A stretch of DNA of 64,000 nucleotides from NCBI GenBank assembly GCA_904066235.2, contig CAJFCV020000004.1:2294001-2358000 (forward strand), written 5' to 3'. Each line of letters begins with the position of its first letter. Positions within the stretch are counted from its first letter, which is position 1. The notes below the pieces were generated by a model. It did not search any database. It saw nothing but the letters and a program-made list of their open reading frames with translations, and had not been told where the DNA came from. This DNA is from Bursaphelenchus xylophilus (taxonomy: Eukaryota > Nematoda > Chromadorea > Rhabditida > Aphelenchoididae). Positions 9,106-24,493 of this stretch are shown here, one piece after another. The translations under genes were made by a program, and so were the position numbers.

Positions 9106-12100
9106 TCAATTGTAAGTCAAATTAAGATTGGGCTTGACATCCGTATCATATAATTTGCAATGCTCTTTGCGATGGAATTTACTCCCTGCCGGGCAATTGA
9201 AAGCATTCGAAAACGCTCTAAATCCGGAGAGAGCACCCAAAAGCCGGACTGGGGCCGGGGAATGTACCTTTTCGGCCGACTTTTGATTCCACCTACTGAA
9301 TGCAGCCATAGTTTGTGCAAAGTTGACAAAAAACAGCTGATCATCAGAGAGGCGGTCCAAAATCGTCCCGCGCGGCCTTCTCCCAACTCCTTGTTCAGCG
9401 GCAGCTCGCTTGTAAGCATAATAGGCCATGCGAATTCCAAAGTAATCCGCGAAATTCTCGCCGATGCTGTTTTTGGGGTCAGTGCAAATCTCTGGTTGTT
9501 CGGGATTGCAGTTGTGGGCGTAGTACTCGGAAAGGCAGTCAGCAAGCGCGCTGAACTCGCCGTTTGCCTCAATCTCTTCTAAAGCCGTTAAGTTTGGTCG
9601 TTGATGTCACGCCTTACCGAAGTCATGGCCCAATTCATGGGTACCGATAAATCCTGTACCAGAGAACCGAAGAGCTGCCGGATAGGACGGATGATACGCC
9701 GGGAATACAAGAAAAGGCCAATGAAAGAAGTTGCGATGAGTTCTACTAGCGTGGTATGCATTGTCCTGCAAATTTTTGAAAGGTAATTCCAACACATTAT
9801 GTAATTTAAGGCTGCAAAGAGAAAACTTTTGTAACTACACTGCACCCTGCAGTCGCGTCAACAGCGGTAAAGCCGATAGCACCGTGCGGAGATTTGAAAC
9901 AGCGGAGAAAAGAGAAATTTAAACAAAAAATATTTTGGTCTTTTCTGGTGCACCAAGTGGTTTGCTGATGGCTAAACTTCTGCGAAGGCTAGGCCACAAA
10001 ATTTTGGAGGGCATATGGAATCAGAAGGGAATGCTAGCCAGATAATTTTCGGGACATCTCCTGTCCGAAGCTGAGTTGTGGTCTCCGCCGATATGCGAAG
10101 CGTCCGCCATACCTTCGCCGAATGTTTGATAACCATAAAAATTAGCTAGAATTCTCTTTCTAGCCATCAGAAATCGTATTAAAGCTTTTAACATTGGTGT
10201 GATGACCAAAAAAGCGACCAAAAGTCTGCGCCGAATATAGTGTGTTCCGCGTTGGCGGACAAAAAAAGTTTTTTAGACAAAAAACCGCCCATCTTCTTCT
10301 TTCTAGTGCAAAAAGAATTTCTTGGACATCTTAGCTGAGCGCCGAGAAATCGACAAAAACTTTCCGCGGAATTTCTCTGGACACCCTGTACTATATCAAG
10401 ACGAGCCAAAATTGGCCTCATTGTCAAGAAAAATTTCAATTTTTAACACTTCGCTTGCCAATTTGAAAAGACAGCAAGGCCTACTTCATAATCGGAGGTA
10501 AAGTAGAAAGTCGGCGATTTTCCGGCCGCTGCACGAATCAATGGCAAGATGTTGTTGATGTTCCGGTTCTGCGCTGGTTTGTGAAAGGTAACATTGCCAA
10601 AGAACCGTTCGAATGTCCCGTCTTCAAAGATTGGATGGTCAATCAGGTAGAAAGTATTATTCTTCAAATTTTCCAGCATTTTTTCCTTCGTTTCTTCGCT
10701 CAGAACATTGCCATTTGCGATGAAAGTTTCAGCCGTTTTGGAAATTGTGTCCAGATCGTCACGAAATTGGGAAGAGGTTTGGTCCACATAAGCCTGACCA
10801 TAGTAATCGTGGAGCATTTTTTTTATAAACATTGGATAATTGTTAAGAAGTAGGCCGAAACAGCCACTTTCCGAGTTGTGCAAAGTTTGGTTCAATCGGT
10901 GAATGTACAAGTCCATGGAACGGATCCTATCTTCCGGCTGAAAATTGACATTATATAGGTCTCGTAAAATTTTATTCTCTGCAACGCAAACTTCTTGTTT
11001 GGGCACCATGTTCAAACGATTTTCAGCAAAGCTAACCTTACAAGGGAAGTACCCTTTAGTGCGACGCTCAGATTGCCCTTGTTAACCAACTCACCTTCAT
11101 GTAACCATTCAGCATTGCCAGACTAATCTGCCTCATATCAATTTCCTCGCCAAAAATTATGCGCATATCGTGGAGTTCGAAGAATGGATCGCCAGATCCG
11201 AGCGCTATCACATCAAAAGCTGCTAAATGGGCAAAATTCTCGTAAAATTCGTTAGATCCGTATTTGAACAGAACTCTGTGGATATTAATCAAATGCTTTC
11301 CGTAAATTTTGTTATCCGTAGTGTAGGACTTGTTGGAGAGTCTTTTAATTTGGTCTTCGATTTCCTGTCGTTGAAGAGAGTCGCTTTCCACCTGAAGGTC
11401 CAATTCACGCTGATACTGTTCGGGTTTAGCGCGGCAGGCATCCCACTCTTTCCTGAGAGCTTCCACAACCCTGTCCTGAAGAATGATGACAACATATGTA
11501 GTTTAGAAGACACCAAGACTATTACTGATGGGATCTTTCAGACTGTTTGAAGTTTTTTAAAAAAAATTGGATCCGAAGAGGGCACCTGGGCGAAGAGGGC
11601 ACCTTGAGGAGGGATGATATGATAAGCGAGGAGCAAGAAGTTCTTTCTTAAAGTAATTTTTTTCGGTTTGCCAAACATAATATATTCAAGGAAGGACCGG
11701 GGTGTATTCTTTTAGTCTTTCTTTGGCAAACCAAAAAAAAATATTCACAAGGAAAGTACTGATACGGGGTATGGATTACAAGTCGAGACAAAAAGATATC
11801 GCAAAGCTTTTCTGATTCAGGATATGTAAAAATTAACTTCCCAATTTTGGGCTGTGGGCGGAAAACCTCTCGCTATACATGGCTCCCGGGCCGGGCCGGC
11901 CTGGGCCGCGGGCCGAAATTTCGGCTCGTCGGCCGGATTTCAGGTCGGCCGGGCCGGCGTTTCGGCCCGGCTCGGCCCGGCCCGGAATAGTTAAAATCCA
12001 GAATCTCGAAGCGAAAATTGGGTTTGAAGACACAATTGGTTTTTTAAAGGTATTTTTGTTTTTAGATAGTTATGGAACACAGTATTTATCCATTTACATG

Positions 12101-12748
12101 ATGATAGAAAAAAATTTGGTCATAAGGAGTTAGATTTGGGGAGACATTCGTTTCAATGGGCCGGCCCGGGCCGGGCCAAAGCAAATTTAGAACGGGCCGG
12201 GCCGGACCGACGGAAAATTTGAAACGGCCCGGGCCGGCCGGAACCCTTCAGGCCGACGGGCCGGGCCGAGATTTTAGGCCCGGGCCGGCCGACGAGCCAT
12301 GTCTAGTCGGGCCCAATTATGGAAGCAAGTCCATGACTGAGCCAGAACACCGTATGGTCATACGTTGAAACTGTCTGCGGACTGTTGAATTTTCAGGATT
12401 TTTTGATTACCAAATGCAAGAGCGCCTCAAGAAAATGGGCTTAACATCTCCCGAATATTCATTTCAACCATGTCACAGACAGGGACGGAAAATCGTTTGA
12501 ACGTCCAATTTTACCCTTCTGTTTCCTGGACGAACAACCAGAGTCTTTACGAGGCTGTTCGCAATGAATTCGACGTACACATCGGAACTCAAATTTGCGT
12601 TGGCAAAGCTCCAAAAGTCTTCGCACGGATCAACAGTCGGGTCCATTCCGGCCTCCATAAATCGACCTTTTTGCTCCAGAATATCATCATTTCCACTTGC
12701 GAGGTAGACGAATATTAACAGCAGAACAGCGGCAGGACGTGAGCCCAT
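9106..12748 (-). CDS. Gene C: secreted M13 neprilysin-like zinc peptidase
   Basis: Exons in reading order are 12748-12515, 11475-11095, 10937-10485, 9765-9618 and 9578-9106, giving 562 aa. The start at 12748 opens a good signal peptide (MGSRPAAVLLL...); an in-frame upstream ATG at 12823 would bury it under a charged leader. DPCEDFW sits near residue 44, DNAYH opens exon 4, HELGH is at ~399, and ENFADYF and KVHSPAPVR follow. It ends CKLYD...NLTYN. Intron 4 is only 39 nt. It is very close to gene D in all exons, so the two are recent tandem duplicates in the same orientation. Intron 1 holds a GGCC-rich fold-back, and intron 2 a 41-bp TTA-flanked mini element. Confidence 0.92.
11041..11081. repeat. 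41-bp mini fold-back with TTA duplication
   Basis: TTA (11038-11040) CAAGGGAAGTACC ... GCCCTTG TTA (11082-11084). It has the same ends as the TWA-flanked family (CAAGG(G/A)AAGTAC). It lies in the 157-nt intron 2 of gene C, close to the donor. Confidence 0.6.
11690..11860. repeat. Fragment of the CAAGGAAAGTAC fold-back family
   Basis: CAAGGAAAGTACTGATACGG and the following GTCGAGACA...CTGATTCAGGATATG match the left arm of the 43.2 and 52.6 kb elements. The right arm is missing. Confidence 0.55.
11878..12312. repeat. GGCC-rich inverted repeat in gene C intron 1
   Basis: Two blocks (11,878-11,990 and 12,158-12,312) are built from reiterated GGGCCGGGCC/GGCCGAC units in opposite orientation around ~165 bases of AT-rich sequence. 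The base composition is sharply unlike the surroundings. Open frames here are a by-product of the GC richness. Confidence 0.7.
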
Positions 12749-12815
12749 TTTTACAATAATGACAACATTTCGGTTTACATTGCGTTTTTCATTTTCGAGA
12801 TTATGAATTTCCCGA

Positions 12816-12823
12816 TGACTCAA
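12816..12823 (-). promoter_or_regulatory. TTGAGTCA box of gene C
   Basis: On the minus strand TTGAGTCA is followed after 10 bases by CATAATC, a TATA-like site ~57 nt before the start codon. The same arrangement occurs in eight genes of the array. Confidence 0.5.
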
Positions 12824-12934
12824 GCGTTCTAGAATTCATCTTCATGCGTGTTTAAACCAAGTGATGTGGAATAAGATTTCTTAGAACAAAACAAAATATC
12901 GTTAATTAAAAAATGGCTTTAGTAGGCATTAAAA

Positions 12935-13010
12935 TTATGGTGGACCCAAATTTTGTCGACATCTTTGATGCTCAGATGACCTACCTTGCGTACAATGCGT
13001 CCCGAGTTTT
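12935..13010 (+). pseudogene. Relic of an M13 exon 5
   Basis: A short frame reads DPNFVDIFDAQMTYLAYN, recognisably the DPKxxxxENFADVFGAQMAYLAYK block of exon 5 with the ENFAD motif damaged. It is cut by a CGGGCCGACAACAG repeat end. A sister relic lies at 18,985-19,050, so the C-D and D-E spacers were copied together with the genes. Confidence 0.6.
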
Positions 13011-13501
13011 CGGGCCGACAACAGTTCGGGTCAACATTAAATCGATCGATACGGGGTGTAGGGTAGATAGATGCCCAAAAAAAGGTTGTAGGAAGTGATT
13101 ACGAGGCCTGGCAAAGCCGTTGGATGCTCTACGGACGTTCGGCGAAGGATCGGCGGACTTGGCAAAGCCGTGCCATAATTTCACTTTGCAAATGTTAGCC
13201 ATTACGAACGTTAGTGCTCTTTACCCTAAGTTATTTTGACATATAAAAGCCCTGACATATAATCTAGGACCCAGACGAACACCATCACAAATAATCATGA
13301 GTTTAAACAGCTTTGAAGCCCGTCAACCCTCTTGAAGCCAGTTGAATCTCAAAAAGAAACCGCACGGATACCCGCAAATGGTCCCACCACGGAAACACTT
13401 ATTGATTACGGTTAGATCGACCACTTATTGTAGTTTTTAGATATATTGACTCAAGAGCAAAATAGTCGTACATATGCATACATTAACACAGAGTTTTATT
13501 T
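13010..13501. other. C-D spacer with duplicated segment
   Basis: After a CGACAACAGTTCGGGTC repeat fragment, 13,265-13,400 (ACCCAGACGAACACCATCACA...) matches 19,095-19,230 in the D-E spacer. This marks the borders of the duplicated unit. Confidence 0.6.
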
Positions 13502-16500
13502 TCAATTGTAAGTCAAATTATGATTGGGCTTGACATCCGTATCATATAATTTGCAATGCTCTTTGCGATGGAATTTACTCCCAGCCGGGCAATTAAAAGC
13601 ATTGGAAAATGCCCTAAATCCGGAGAGAGCACCCAAAAGCCGGACTGGAGCCGGGGAATGTACCTTTTCGGCCGACTCTTGATTCCACTCATTGAAATTA
13701 GCCGTAGTTTGTGCAAAGTTAACAAAAAACAGCTGATCATCAGAGAGGCGGTCCAAAATCGTCCCGCGCGGCCTTCTCCCAACTCCATGTCCGGCGGCAG
13801 CTCGTTTGTAAGCATAATAGGCCATACGAATCCCAAAGTAATCGGCGAAATTCTCGCCGATGCTGGTTTTGGGGTCAGTGCAAATCTCTGGTCGCTCGGG
13901 ATTGCACTTGTGGGCGTAGTACTCGGAAAGGCAGTCAGCAAGCTCGCTGAACTCGCCGTTCGCCTCAATCTTTGCTAAAGTCGTTACGTTTGGTCGTTAA
14001 TGTTAGGCCTTACTGAAATCATGGCCCAATTCATGCGCACCAATAAACCCTGCACCAGAGAACCGAAGAGCTGTCGGATAGGAAGGATGATACACCGGGA
14101 ATACAAAAACAGGCCAATCAAAGAAGCTTCGGTGAGTATGCCAAGCGTGGTATGCATTGTCCTGCAATTCTTTTTAAAGGTAATTCCAACGTTTCCCCCA
14201 GGTGCCCTCTTGGAACAGGTTATAAAGAAATGAAAGATTTTATGGTAACACACAGCGTTTCAAACGTTTTTCGCCGCTGATCGGTGTCCAAAAAATGAAA
14301 AAATAAAAAGTAGTCATTACGTTTTTATACCTGTACGGCTAATCAGAAGATATACCGGCAGAAAGAAAACTCTGTATGTAAGGTGAACAATTTCCTCTCA
14401 GAATATATAAATTTTGTCACCAGAATTCTCACGAACGTTGAGAAAATCGACACTGAAAAAAGCGTCGATTTTTTCAGTTCGCAAGCCGCTGGAGTTATTT
14501 TTGCGACGTATGCTGTGCAAAATATCGCAAAAATCGCACCAGCAACTTGACGAACGGTCTAGTAAGAGTCTGTCGGAAAAATAGAGAGCGCCCCGTCGCT
14601 GCGCCAATCCTGTCGTTGAAGTGAAAACCGATCCGATTTCGCCGCGACACGCTTCATTTTCTTGGCGGCATTTTCCCGACAGGCTGATATATCAAGACAA
14701 GTCAAAATTCGGCACAAGAAAAATTTCAATTTTGAACACTTCGCTGGCTAATTTGAGAAGACAGCAAGGCCTACCGCTACCCAATCGGCGGTAAAGTAGA
14801 AAGTCGGCGATTTTCCGGCCGCTGCACGAATCAATGGCAAGATGTTGTTGATGTTCCGGTTCTGCGCTGGTTTGTGAAACGTAACATTGCCAAAGAACCG
14901 TTCGAATGTCCCGTCTTCAAAGATTGGATGGTCAATCAGGTAGAACGTATTATTCCTCAAATTTTCCAGCATTTTTTCCTTCGTTTCGTCGCTCAGAACA
15001 TTGCTATTTGCGATGAAAGTTTCAGCCGTTTTTGAAATTGTGTCCAGATCGTCACGGAATTGGGAAGAAGCCTGGTCCACATAATCTTGACCATAGTAAT
15101 CGTGAAGCATTTTTTTTAAAACCATTGGATAATTTCTAAGGACTAGGCTGAAACAGTCAGGTTCCGGGCTGCGCAAAGTTTGATTCAATCGGTGAATGTA
15201 CAAGTCCATGGAACTGATCCTATCTTCCGGCTGAAAATTGGTACATTCCGTTACGAAAGTACTCCTACCCCATGGAAAATTGCAGTATCTAAGGTTTGAT
15301 ACGAGATATCGAAAAACTGCTAATGTCATTTGAGGATGTTACAGTACGCAGTGTCTATAAAATTTTACCCAAATCAGCCCGTGAAAAAATCGATCGGTTT
15401 GGCAACTACGCAAAGTTATGTAATCTTACAAGGAAAGTACTTTTATGGGGGCTCCTACTTTTTGACGGGACATATCTCAAAAAATCAGAAAAAATGCGCT
15501 GATCAAGGATATATAAATCTTAGCTGCCCATTTTAGGTTTTTAAGGGTGAAAATGCCCAAAAACTGGTTTAATTTCCCTACAAAAGGCAGACATTCGAAA
15601 CGATAAAAAGAGCACTCGATCTCTTCCTTCGGAAGAGAGCGGTGTGGCCGAGTGGTTAGTGCCGTAGTCTGGGAATCAAGAGGGGGGATGCCGCACGGGT
15701 TCGATTTCCCTTTTGAGCCGAATCAACTTTTTTTGAAGTTGAAGGTCGGAAAAATAAATTTTTGGGCCAAGACTGATTTATTACGTCTTAGAAACTCAAT
15801 AAACATCATTTTAAGCCAAAATAAAAATTGTCAACCTGTGAAAAAATAAGCGAAAAGGGGTTTATATAGGACTTTAAGTCAACTTCCGATTGAGTTTTCA
15901 CCCCTAAAAACCTAAAATGGGCAGCTAAGACTTATATATCCTTGATCAGCACATTTTTTCTGACTTTTTGAGATATAAAGCGGGAGATAAAAGATTTTCT
16001 GAAAAATTTTTTTAATTTTTCTGTTTTTACTTTTTTTTTAAAAAAAAAGTAAATTTTGAAAAATTTCCGGAAATTTTCGATTTCGGAGAGTCAAAAAACA
16101 TTCTTACTCCGAACGACAAATTTTTGGAAAGTTGGATCAAAAATGGCTCGCCAAAAGGTCGATCCGCAAAGTTGAAACAAAAATGGCTCGCCCATTTTGG
16201 CTGGTGAGTAGGATGCCGTTTTTACTCACCTGCACGCCAATTTATTTTCTTCAAAACTATTTTTGCGAGCTGCGCCCGGGAATTCCAGATGTGTCAAATT
16301 TCTCTCTCCCGGAAGAAACGTTTTGATTTTTTTGAAGTTGTGAACCTATTTTCTCCACGAAGATGGGCTGAAAAGTGATCAAGTAAGTTAGCATTAGCAA
16401 GAGGAGATGTACTTTTTTCATTTGACACCAAAAATTTTCCTTTTATTTCAGAGAAAGGTACAAATTTTTTCCAATTCGTAAAGCTTCATGACCATGGATA

Positions 16501-18318
16501 ATGTAAGTGCGCTTATCGCGTTTTTTGTTCCGTTATTGGAGTTAACAGTTCTAGGCTGGCGAGTTCTAGAGGACACCTCACTTTAGTTTTGTTATATACT
16601 CTATCTATCAAACGCCACCAATTTCGATTTCTAGGTGTCATGTACAATATCGAAATCCGCTCAGATCTGCCGGATTTTTGCCACGAATGCGTTCTAAACT
16701 GAGGTAATAACGTAATAAGGCTCAAATAACGTTGTTACAACAACTTGAAGATAGTTTGCATAGGTTTTACTTTAGTATAACATACTTTTGGAAAGTTAGT
16801 ATAGTATTTGAAACTTTTACGTCGTTATTCCTCAAAATTTATGGGGTTTCATACATGGAGAATATACATGAGAGTGGGGTCTCCTCTAAACGTTTCCCGA
16901 CTTAGAATCTTGACGTCGTAGCAAAAAAGGAGATAATCTCACTTACATTATCCATGGTCATGAAGCTTTACGAATTGGAAAAATTTTGTACCTTTCTCTG
17001 AAATAAAATGGAAACTTTTGATGTCAAATGAAAAACGTACATCTCCTCTTGCCAATGCTAACTTACTTGACCACTTTCCAGCCCATCTTCGTGGAGAACA
17101 TAGCTTCACAACGTCGCACAAACGTAAAAATAATTTTTTCGGAAGAGAAAAACTTGACACATCAGGGAAAGACTTGGCATCAACCTTGCAACCTGCAGTG
17201 CGGGGCCAAAAAGAGGAATAAAGTAAAAACAAGCTCTGACTTTCGGCGACTCCGAGAGGGGAGTAAGATCCGGTCCTACTCCCGACCTTGAAGTCGGAAA
17301 GCCAGAAACAAAATTGACTTTTTTTTGCATTTTCCTTGAAGTAAACTGAAAATTTACTTTTTTTTTTAAAAAAAAGTAAAAACAGAAAAATTTCAAAAAT
17401 TTTTCAGAAAAGCTTTTATCTCCCGCTTTATATGTCACGTCAAAAAGTAGGAGCCCCCATAAAAGTACTTTCCTTGTTAGAAGGGAAGTCCCACATATGC
17501 AAGATTTTTTGCATGTGCTTTGCAGAAACGGCCGAGATCTTTGTCTCGAAATTGTTCGCGTTTCATGCCTATTTCTACTGTCATCAAACATCCCTCGTTA
17601 GTCAACTCACCTTCATGTAGGCTTTCAGTAATGCCACGCTAAATAATAATCTTACTCAACCCACCTTAACATAGCCGTTTAGTGCTGCCGCGCTAACCTG
17701 CCTCATATCAACTTCCTCGCCAAAGATTATGCCCATCTTGTAGAATTCAAAGAGTGGATTGCCAGATCCGACCGCTATCTCATCAAATAATGCTAAATGG
17801 ACAAAATTCTCATCGAATTCGTCCGATCCGTATTTGAACAGAAGTCTGTGGATATTAATCAAATGCGTTATGTAAATTCTGTTATCCGTAGTGTAGGACT
17901 TGTTGGAGAGTCTTTTAATGTGGTCTTCGATTTCCTGTCGTTGAAGAGAGTCGCTTTCCAGCTGGAGGGCCAATTCACGCTGATACTGTTCGGGTGTTTT
18001 ATAGAGGCAGGCATCCCACTCTTTTCTCAGAGCTTCTACAACCATGCCCTGAAAAATGATAACGGTTTGAACGTCGAATTTTACCCTTCTTTTTCCTGGA
18101 CGACCAGCGATTGCCTTTAAGACGTTGTTCGAAATTAACTGATCGTACACATCGGAACTCAAATTTGCGTTGGCAAAGCTCCAAAAGTCTTCGCACGGAT
18201 CAACAGTCGGGTCCATTCCGGCCTCCATGAATCGACCTTTTTGCTCCAGAATATCATCATTTCCATTTACGAGGTAGACGAATACTAACAGCAGAAAGGC
18301 GGCAAGACGTGAGCCCAT
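13502..18318 (-). CDS. Gene D: secreted M13 neprilysin-like zinc peptidase
   Basis: Exons in reading order are 18318-18085, 18048-17665, 15230-14775, 14161-14014 and 13974-13502, giving 564 aa. Signal peptide MGSRLAAFLLL, DPCEDFW near residue 44, DNAYH at the exon 4 start, HELGH at ~401, ENFADYF, then KVHSPAPVR. It ends CKLYD...HNLTYN. It is a near copy of gene C; the exon lengths differ only in exons 2 and 3, by one codon each. The codon across the exon 4/5 junction is ACA (Thr) rather than Glu. Intron 2 (15231-17664) is expanded by a 2-kb fold-back element. Confidence 0.92.
14563..14686. repeat. Family 2 fold-back copy
   Basis: Ends TCTGTCGGAAAAATAG and ATTTTCCCGACAGGCTGA are inverted; the inner GTCGTTGAAGTGAAAA block is shared with the other copies. 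It lies in intron 3 of gene D. Confidence 0.7.
15429..17476. mobile_element. 2-kb fold-back element with TTA duplication (TWA family)
   Basis: TTA (15426-15428) CAAGGAAAGTACTTTTATGG ... CCATAAAAGTACTTTCCTTG TTA (17477-17479). The outer ends pair, and a second pair of arms (about 15,975-16,510 and 16,930-17,430) also pairs, including TCTCCCGCTTTATAT and CCATGGTCATGAAGC blocks. The 3-bp TWA duplication suggests PIF/Harbinger mobilisation, by inference. No transposase frame is seen. It carries a tRNA-like block near 15,640. Confidence 0.75.
15637..15722 (+). repeat. tRNA-like block inside the 2-kb fold-back
   Basis: GTGGCCGAGTGGTTAGTGCC is a Ser/Leu-type A-box region and GGGTTCGATTTCC a B-box. 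The variable-arm region is long, as in class II tRNAs. The acceptor ends do not pair well, so I treat it as a tRNA-derived repeat or pseudogene. Confidence 0.5.
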
Positions 18319-18385
18319 TTTTACAATAATGACAACATTTCGGTTTACATTGCGTTTTTCATTTTCGAGATTATCAATTCCCCGA

Positions 18386-18393
18386 TGACTCAA
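18386..18393 (-). promoter_or_regulatory. TTGAGTCA box of gene D
   Basis: TTGAGTCA (minus strand) precedes GATAATC by 10 bases, the same layout as gene C. Confidence 0.45.
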
Positions 18394-18429
18394 GAATTTT
18401 AGAATTCATCTTGTGTTTAAACCAAATGA

Positions 18430-19500
18430 TGTGGAATAAGATTTTTTAGAACAAAACAAAAAATTGTTATAAAATGGGTTCATTTTTTTCTCCGCCGATT
18501 TCTCCGCCGAATTGCTTTTTTTATTCTCCCAGTGGGCCGAAGGCGTAACAAGTCGTATTTAGGCGCCATGCCACCAAGAACACCTACGTTTTGGTTTTAG
18601 CCAATTTTGACTCTCAAAAGTCGAAGAAAAATCGTGCGCCGAGGTTAAAAAATGTCTCCGCCGAATGAAAAAAATTGAAACAGATGTCATATTGTATCTA
18701 TTGAATCCTCTCCCGCCCATTTACTTCACACATACAACAATTTGCAGCCTCGTTTGTGAAAAAAGCGCTCCGCCGAATTCAAGGAGGATTACCGGAGTCT
18801 CCGCCGATCAATAAAAAATTTTTTTTCTTGATTCTAAAAACTCAAAGGTTTTCCTGTAAAATGCAAAAAAAATTTTTGGATTGGACCATCGAGCACAAAG
18901 TTATTAATGAATAGTTTTTTCCATAATTCTAGGAACACCCTGTACAACAACGGGCAATGCGAATCCAGATCGCCCCAAAAATTTATGACGACTAAAATTT
19001 TGTCGCCATCTTTGATGCTCAGATGACCTATTTTGCTTACAATGCGTCCCGAATTTTCGGGTCGACAACAGTTCGGGGTGACATATAATCTAGATAGCAG
19101 GACCCAGACCAACACCACGACAAACAATCACGAGTTCAAACACCTTTGAAGCCCGTCAACCCTCTTGAAGCCAGTTGAATCTCAAGAACAAACCGCACGA
19201 ATACCTGCAAATGGTCCCACCACGGAAATACTTATTGGCATTCTGTAGCAACTACGATGGAATCCAGGAAGAAGGCTTGAGGACTAAGTTCATATATGGA
19301 GTAATAGGATAGGACTTGGTTTTATTGTTGACTTATTTACTCTTGCTTGTATTTCTCGTAGTTGAATCGTTTGGTTGGATAAATCTATCATTTGTACGTG
19401 TTTCGCGATCCCTTTTCTAGGAGATCATCGTATCTTACCCCTTACGAACTACCCTATAATATGTTTAATAGTCCTAATAGATTTCACGATTGTACCAACA
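18430..19500. other. D-E spacer with relics
   Basis: This spacer contains reiterated TCCGCCGA motifs (18,490-18,800), an M13 exon-5 relic at ~18,985-19,050 (IFDAQMTYFAYNA), a CGACAACAGTTCGGG repeat end, and the segment shared with the C-D spacer. No complete gene is present. Confidence 0.55.
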
Positions 19501-19521
19501 AATGCTTCAAGGTTTATTCGT

Positions 19522-23113
<3,592 letters not shown>

Positions 23114-23628
23114 TTTTTCGGCGTTTGAAAAATGATAATCTTCAACATTTAGATTGCATTTTTGAAGGACCGCCAACGTTGCGATTGCCAGCTGAATCAT
23201 TGGCAAAAATCGTCGCAATTGTGATAATCGCATATGACTGATCATATCAAAGAATATGCGTGTTAAAAACAAAAAAAAATATTTGGTGAATAAGCTACAG
23301 TCACCTTTTTTTGGAGAACTGTCTGAGTCGCTGTTCTTCCTAGCCGCAGTAGACATGGCTGGGGGGCCGCAGAGCCAAGAACCGATTGGGTTTTTTGAAG
23401 TACTTTAGGAAATGGTTGGTACCTTTTTGTTTCAAAAATTTGTTGTCTATTGTTATAACAAAAAATGGGGGCAAAGGTAGTAGAACCCCCAGTCCAGTTC
23501 AGCCCCCCTTGACCCAGTACAAACCCCCTCATCCAATCTGAACCGCCTACTCGGGATTGGGTTCTCTCGGCTACGATCAGCCTTGCCTCCACGTCCTGCA
23601 AACTATTAATATTTATTGTCTGATTAAG

Positions 23629-24122
23629 ACACTCACTTCAACCCAAATGTCGACTCCACCTTCAAACAAATCTACGACTGCGTTCTTGACTTCTACAGCG
23701 GCCAATGCGATCCGAGCCAACCCGAAGATTGCATTGATGTCAAGAAGAACATTAACGAAAACTTTGCCGACCTCTTCGGCACTCGAATGGCCTACTTTGC
23801 CTACAAGCGAGCAGCTGCGAGCGAGCGAGTAACGAAAAGACCCAAAAGCAAAGTTTTGGAGAAATTTACGGACGATCAGCTCTTCTTTATCAATCTGGCG
23901 CAAACAATTTCCAGGTTCCTTCCGAAGTGGGCAAGTCATCTCACTCCCGAAGCCGTCCACTCCCCAGCCAAGGTCCGCGCGTGGGGCTCCATTGCCGGAT
24001 TGAGGGCGTTTTCGAACGCTTTCAACTGCTCGGCGGGAAGTAACTACTATCAAACGAATGGTTGTACACTTTTTGATACCAAGATCGAACCGGATTACAA
24101 CATAACTGACGCCGTTTTATAA
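23629..24122 (+). pseudogene. F: orphan M13 last exon
   Basis: An open stretch carries ENFADLF, MAYFAYK, the EAVHSPAKVRAWG active-site His/Arg block and a C-terminal CTLFD..DYNITDA. It matches exon 5 of the array from its conserved DSTFKQIYDC start. No HExxH exon or other exon lies upstream; gene E starts only ~500 bp away on the other strand. The frame is undamaged, so the loss of the other exons is recent or the exon is constrained. It cannot be a peptidase alone. Confidence 0.8.
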
Positions 24123-24432
24123 TACAATAATAAAAATTTTCTATTAGTGCAATTACAAAATTGCTTTTTTCAGCTTTTTACAGGTAATTTCCAAATATCT
24201 GCCCAACTTTGTTGGATTATTTGGAATATCAGGTGTAATTCATTCGTTTTTTACAAGGGAAGTATCAATCTGTCGGTAAAATAGTGAGCGCAATATCGTT
24301 TTCTGTTCACTTTTTTCCATTACAAGGAAAAGTGTTTCACGGCCACATTCTTCCGCACACAGGGAGTAGCATTTGAAGTTTAGTACAAACTGTGAATCAA
24401 CGGAGTGTTCCGACATTTCAATGGAACATTAA

Positions 24433-24460
24433 TTGACTCATGGATCAGCGTGTATAAAAG
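24433..24460 (+). promoter_or_regulatory. Promoter of gene G: TTGACTCA box and TATAAAAG
   Basis: TTGACTCA (24433-24440) is followed after 12 bases by TATAAAAG (24453-24460), 34 nt before the start codon. About 90 bp upstream is shared with gene I, including GTGAATCAACGGAG and AATGGAACATT. Confidence 0.65.
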
Positions 24461-24493
24461 AGATCCTTTTGAAAAGCAATGTAAATAGAAGCA

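Noticed and set aside
11833..12368. Open frames in the GGCC-rich block
   Set aside because: They follow from the GC-rich reiterated sequence; composition is repetitive and there is no family similarity or splice context.
12749..12823. Upstream ATG as start of gene C (and the equivalent in D)
   Set aside because: It adds ~25 charged residues before a clear signal peptide and overlaps the promoter-like box.
15637..15722. Functional tRNA gene
   Set aside because: A- and B-boxes are present but the acceptor stem does not close; it is inside a transposable element. The same applies to the blocks at 43,291, 43,678 and 5,490.
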